DNA from: an uncultured Pseudomonadota bacterium
GTDB lineage: Bacteria; Bdellovibrionota_B; Oligoflexia; Oligoflexales; Bog-1112
Assembly: GCA_937896265.1 (NCBI GenBank)
Contig: CALBMD010000160.1
Location: 1 to 5,472, forward strand
DNA: 5,472 nucleotides
Direction: 5' to 3'
Both the position numbers and the translations under genes were made by a program. This document shows positions 4,589-5,472 of the stretch, piece by piece. Each line of letters starts with the position of its first letter. The stretch's first letter is position 1. The notes beneath the pieces were generated by a model. That model did no database searches. It was not told the origin of the DNA and saw only the letters and a program-made list of their open reading frames with translations.

Positions 4589-5472
4589 ATGAAAGCCATC
4601 ATCTACACCACCGATACCCTCTCTTATGAAGTACTTGAGAGAGCTTTAAAAGCTTATTCAGTGCAAAGTTGCGAGCGTCGAACCGAACGCGATATCAAAA
4701 TCACTGAAGATGATGAGATGATTATTTTCCTCGACTTTGATGACGCTGGGTTTGCAACAATGCGTCCTTTACTCCCCCCGTATGCCATCATGGTAGCTAT
4801 TGGTAGCTACGAAACACAAAAAGCAAGTAGAGGCTATGCTGAACTTAACTTCATAACAAAGCCTTTTTCAAAAGCCAATCTTGACCAAATGTTACGCAAA
4901 GTGATTCTTAAGCAAGTGAGCTTTGCCCTACCAAGCCTACCTTCAGGTGAAGTAGATATTGAAGCAATCAAAAAAGATATTAACCAACGGATTGAGAATC
5001 TCAAACAGCACCGTCGCAAGTTTGGTGAAATGCTCCTTGTACCACCAGCTCAACTTAAAGACTTGCTCATGCTACAAGCTGTAAACCCTGAGGAAAAAAT
5101 CGCTGCTTCACAAATACCTGGCGAGGTTTTCCCTTTTCGGCGAGCTCTTCTCATTGAAGGAGAAGATGTCAATATTCGCCTGCTTAGTCGCTATTTGATT
5201 AATAAGTGTGTACTCCAGACTGATATAGCAGTAGACGGGCAAGAAGCTTGGCAGAAGATAAAGCAATACGACTATGAGGTTGTTATCTTATCATGGGAAA
5301 TTGATAAGGTATCAGGCCTTGCTTTATACAACCGAATGCGAGCACACACAAAATACCGTTATCGCCCTATACTTGTCATGTCTAATGTTCTTTCAGCTAG
5401 TGATTTTCGCTTGTGCGACGAAGATTTTGCTGCGGGATTGTTAGAAAAACCTGTCGCTGAGAAAACCTTTTC
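4589..5472 (+). CDS. tandem degenerate receiver-domain protein (5' part; runs off the window)
   Basis: The frame is open from ATG 4589 to the window end (294 codons, no stop). Domain 1 (about 1-108) has a receiver fold: beta1 KAIIYTTD, candidate phospho-acceptor Asp49 in IIFLDFDD and the Lys of TKPF (K91), but the acidic pair is replaced by T7-T8 and the beta4 Thr/Ser is missing. A charged linker follows (about 109-180, helical near 123-145). Domain 2 (about 184-294+) is clearer: RALLIEGEDVNIRLLSRYL, DGQEAW, YDYEVVILSWE, SGLALYNRMRA, S265 and EKP (K287). Here the phospho-acceptor Asp is Ser235 and the acidic pair is Glu190-Gly191. Neither domain has the full phosphorylation site. AGAAGG (4573-4578), 10 nt upstream, supports the start. 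It lies 6 bp after the zinc-finger gene, in the same probable operon. An output or further receiver domain may follow beyond the window. Family call is firm; partner and output are unknown. Confidence 0.88.
   Translation, partial: MKAIIYTTDTLSYEVLERALKAYSVQSCERRTERDIKITEDDEMIIFLDFDDAGFATMRPLLPPYAIMVAIGSYETQKASRGYAELNFITKPFSKANLDQMLRKVILKQVSFALPSLPSGEVDIEAIKKDINQRIENLKQHRRKFGEMLLVPPAQLKDLLMLQAVNPEEKIAASQIPGEVFPFRRALLIEGEDVNIRLLSRYLINKCVLQTDIAVDGQEAWQKIKQYDYEVVILSWEIDKVSGLALYNRMRAHTKYRYRPILVMSNVLSASDFRLCDEDFAAGLLEKPVAEKTF

Noticed and set aside
4834..5019. Minus-strand open frame of 61 codons
   Set aside because: Antisense to the receiver-domain gene, whose coding evidence is strong.

Overview
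The window looks like an AT-leaning chromosomal segment of a Gram-negative bacterium. It encodes several exported proteins: a secreted subtilase, a lipoprotein with a C21 lipobox, and two small signal-peptide proteins. It also carries a small zinc-finger gene followed by a receiver-domain signalling gene. This mix of secreted protease, orphan lipoprotein and degenerate receivers would suit a Bdellovibrionota/Oligoflexia-like lineage, but that is only an inference; no taxonomic marker is present.

Layout: (1) Positions 1-84 may hold the 3' end of an upstream plus-strand gene. (2) Positions 132-1280 (+) encode a complete S8 subtilase with signal peptide, Asp/His/Ser triad and oxyanion Asn, no room for the usual propeptide, and a large insertion between Asp and His. 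(3) It overlaps by 4 bp, tail to tail, a small secreted protein at 1277-1603 (-) that has its own candidate promoter with a palindrome over the -35 box. (4) Positions 1712-3094 (-) encode a 460-residue lipoprotein with a Gly/Ser/Thr linker and three hydrophobic segments. Its perfect TATAAT box lies 7 nt from the ATG, so the mRNA is probably leaderless. (5) The gene-free stretch 3095-3440 is filled by inverted repeats; two diverged arms of about 82-87 nt face each other around a 54-nt loop. (6) Positions 3441-3932 (-) encode a small, aromatic-rich secreted protein of unknown function. (7) The divergent intergenic region 3933-4144 has two adjacent inverted repeats and a candidate promoter for the plus-strand genes. 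(8) Positions 4145-4582 (+) encode a small protein with a B-box-like zinc-finger pattern, and 6 bp later a gene for tandem degenerate receiver domains (4589 to the window end) begins.

The last two genes are probably one operon, pairing a zinc-binding adaptor-like protein with a phosphorylation-deficient receiver protein. The envelope genes (subtilase, small secreted protein, lipoprotein, aromatic-rich protein) may act together outside the cytoplasm, but only adjacency and export signals support that. No tRNA, rRNA, CRISPR array or transposase gene was seen.
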